Below are positions 63,801 to 64,000 of a stretch of 64,000 bases of DNA, in pieces. The first letter of the stretch is position 1, and the number at the start of each line of letters is the position of its first letter. Source of the DNA: Ectobius pallidus (Eukaryota > Arthropoda > Insecta > Blattodea > Ectobiidae); NCBI GenBank assembly GCA_964059195.1, contig CAXKWD010000015.1:992001-1056000 (forward strand), in the 5' to 3' direction. The notes beneath the pieces are model-generated. The model worked only from the letters and a program-made list of their open reading frames with translations, did no database searches and was not told where the DNA came from. A program made the position numbers and the translations under genes.

Positions 63801-64000
63801 AATTGTCTTTAAAAGTTACATTGCTAGGAAAAGTTACGACTTTGAAAAATGCATTGAAATGTAAAGGTTTTTTGTCCGAAATTGACATTGCTACGCAACA
63901 GTATCTTTTTTTAAAAGCTTTTAATAGGTAGCAATATTATGTTTAAGAATGACATTGCTAAGCAACAGATCTTTTTGATGACTTTGCTAGGCAACAGTTT
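51880..64000 (+). repeat. 12-kb near-identical duplicate of ~35.4-47.5 kb
   Basis: Fifteen unit starts from 52055 to 63611 equal those from 35557 to 47113 plus 16,498 bp without exception. Two single-base differences were noticed by eye: G at 57735 versus C at 41237, and A at 62540 versus G at 46042. Private markers of the source, including the CACCGAATTTTC shortening and the chimeric unit, are all present. The duplicate has not ended when the window does. Confidence 0.9.
63611..64000 (+). repeat. Right-truncated satellite unit
   Basis: The last 390 bases are the leader, all of block A and the first few bases of block B of a unit identical in type to the chimeric one at 47113, including GAAATGTAAAGGTTTTTTG. 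The array continues beyond the window. Confidence 0.9.

Larger units (their letters stand above)
1..64000 (+). repeat. Hierarchical satellite array, ~826-bp unit, whole window
   Basis: Every stretch read belongs to the same repeat in the same orientation. The unit starts, taken as the ATGACATT after the spacer, include 598, 1423, 2251, 3076, 3903, 4730, 5555, 6379, 7207, 8034, 8859, 9685, 10510, 11338, 12163, 12990, 13818, 14908, 15736, 16561, 17387, 18212, 19040, 19865, 20692, 21516, 22344, 23171, 23996, 24820, 25648, 26473 and so on to 63611. Of 76 complete units, 74 are 823-828 bp long. The smallest periodicity is about 33 bp around the core CATTGCTAGGCAACAG. No unique sequence interrupts the array and no inversion of a full unit is seen. 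The longest open frame is about 72 codons, which argues against coding content. Family identity is not recognised; centromeric or heterochromatic location is an inference from size and structure. Confidence 0.97.

Noticed and set aside
1..64000. CRISPR array, suggested by short regularly spaced repeats
   Set aside because: Repeats are contiguous and degenerate with no unique spacers of constant length, and the same variants recur every 826 bp. No cas-like gene is present.
1..64000. CENP-B box
   Set aside because: The TTTCG-containing segments (for example TTTCGTATTTGG, TTTCGTGATAG) do not continue with the required A and CGGG positions.
1..64000. Transposon or retroelement copies giving rise to the repeat
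   Set aside because: No terminal inverted or long terminal repeats, no target-site duplications around units, and no transposase or polymerase reading frame. Units abut directly.
1..64000. Telomeric or simple microsatellite repeats
   Set aside because: No tandem G-rich hexamer or short microsatellite run is visible; homopolymer T runs are part of the monomers.

Overview
The whole 64-kb window is one uninterrupted head-to-tail satellite DNA array. I see no credible protein gene, RNA gene, transposon, CRISPR array or unique flank. The array runs off both ends, so its true length and neighbours are unknown. An AT-rich array of this size with nested higher-order organisation points to a eukaryotic chromosome (pericentromeric, centromeric, subtelomeric or heterochromatic block), probably from a long-read assembly. 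Nothing here identifies the species.

The organisation has four nested levels. (1) The basic monomer is about 33 bp (range roughly 25-43), built around the core GACATTGCTAGGCAACAG followed by a T/A-rich stretch. (2) Eight monomers form a block of about 265 bp that occurs twice, plus a truncated third start, in each unit. (3) The main unit is 823-828 bp. It consists of four leader monomers, block A, block B, a truncated block C and a conserved spacer of about 100 bp that does not look like monomer sequence. Taking the unit as starting at the ATGACATT just after the spacer, starts fall at 598, 1423, 2251, 3076 and so on to 63611: 77 starts and 76 complete units, all on the + strand. Only two units depart from 823-828 bp: 1090 bp at 13818 and 808 bp at 50420. 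(4) Groups of units are themselves duplicated with offsets of about 1.65, 3.3, 4.1, 6.6, 8.26, 9.09, 16.5 and 16.8 kb.

Layout: 0-26 kb is a mosaic of older, partly overwritten multi-unit repeats (offsets 3304, 4131, 9087, 16789 bp). From about 26.4 to 42.9 kb there is a clean tandem duplication of a 10-unit, 8.26-kb super-repeat. From 47.1 to 51.9 kb lies a copy of about 41.3-45.3 kb, introduced through a chimeric unit at 47113. From about 51.9 kb to the window end the array repeats about 35.4-47.5 kb almost base for base (offset 16,498 bp). The right side is therefore the most recently amplified part.

There is no gene pathway to describe. The biology is array evolution by unequal exchange and gene conversion, plus two sequence signals repeated hundreds of times: a dyad-symmetric core resembling an RFX-type X-box, and an inverted partial monomer able to form a hairpin. 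Open frames of 60-72 codons recur because the monomer length is a multiple of three; I do not call them genes.
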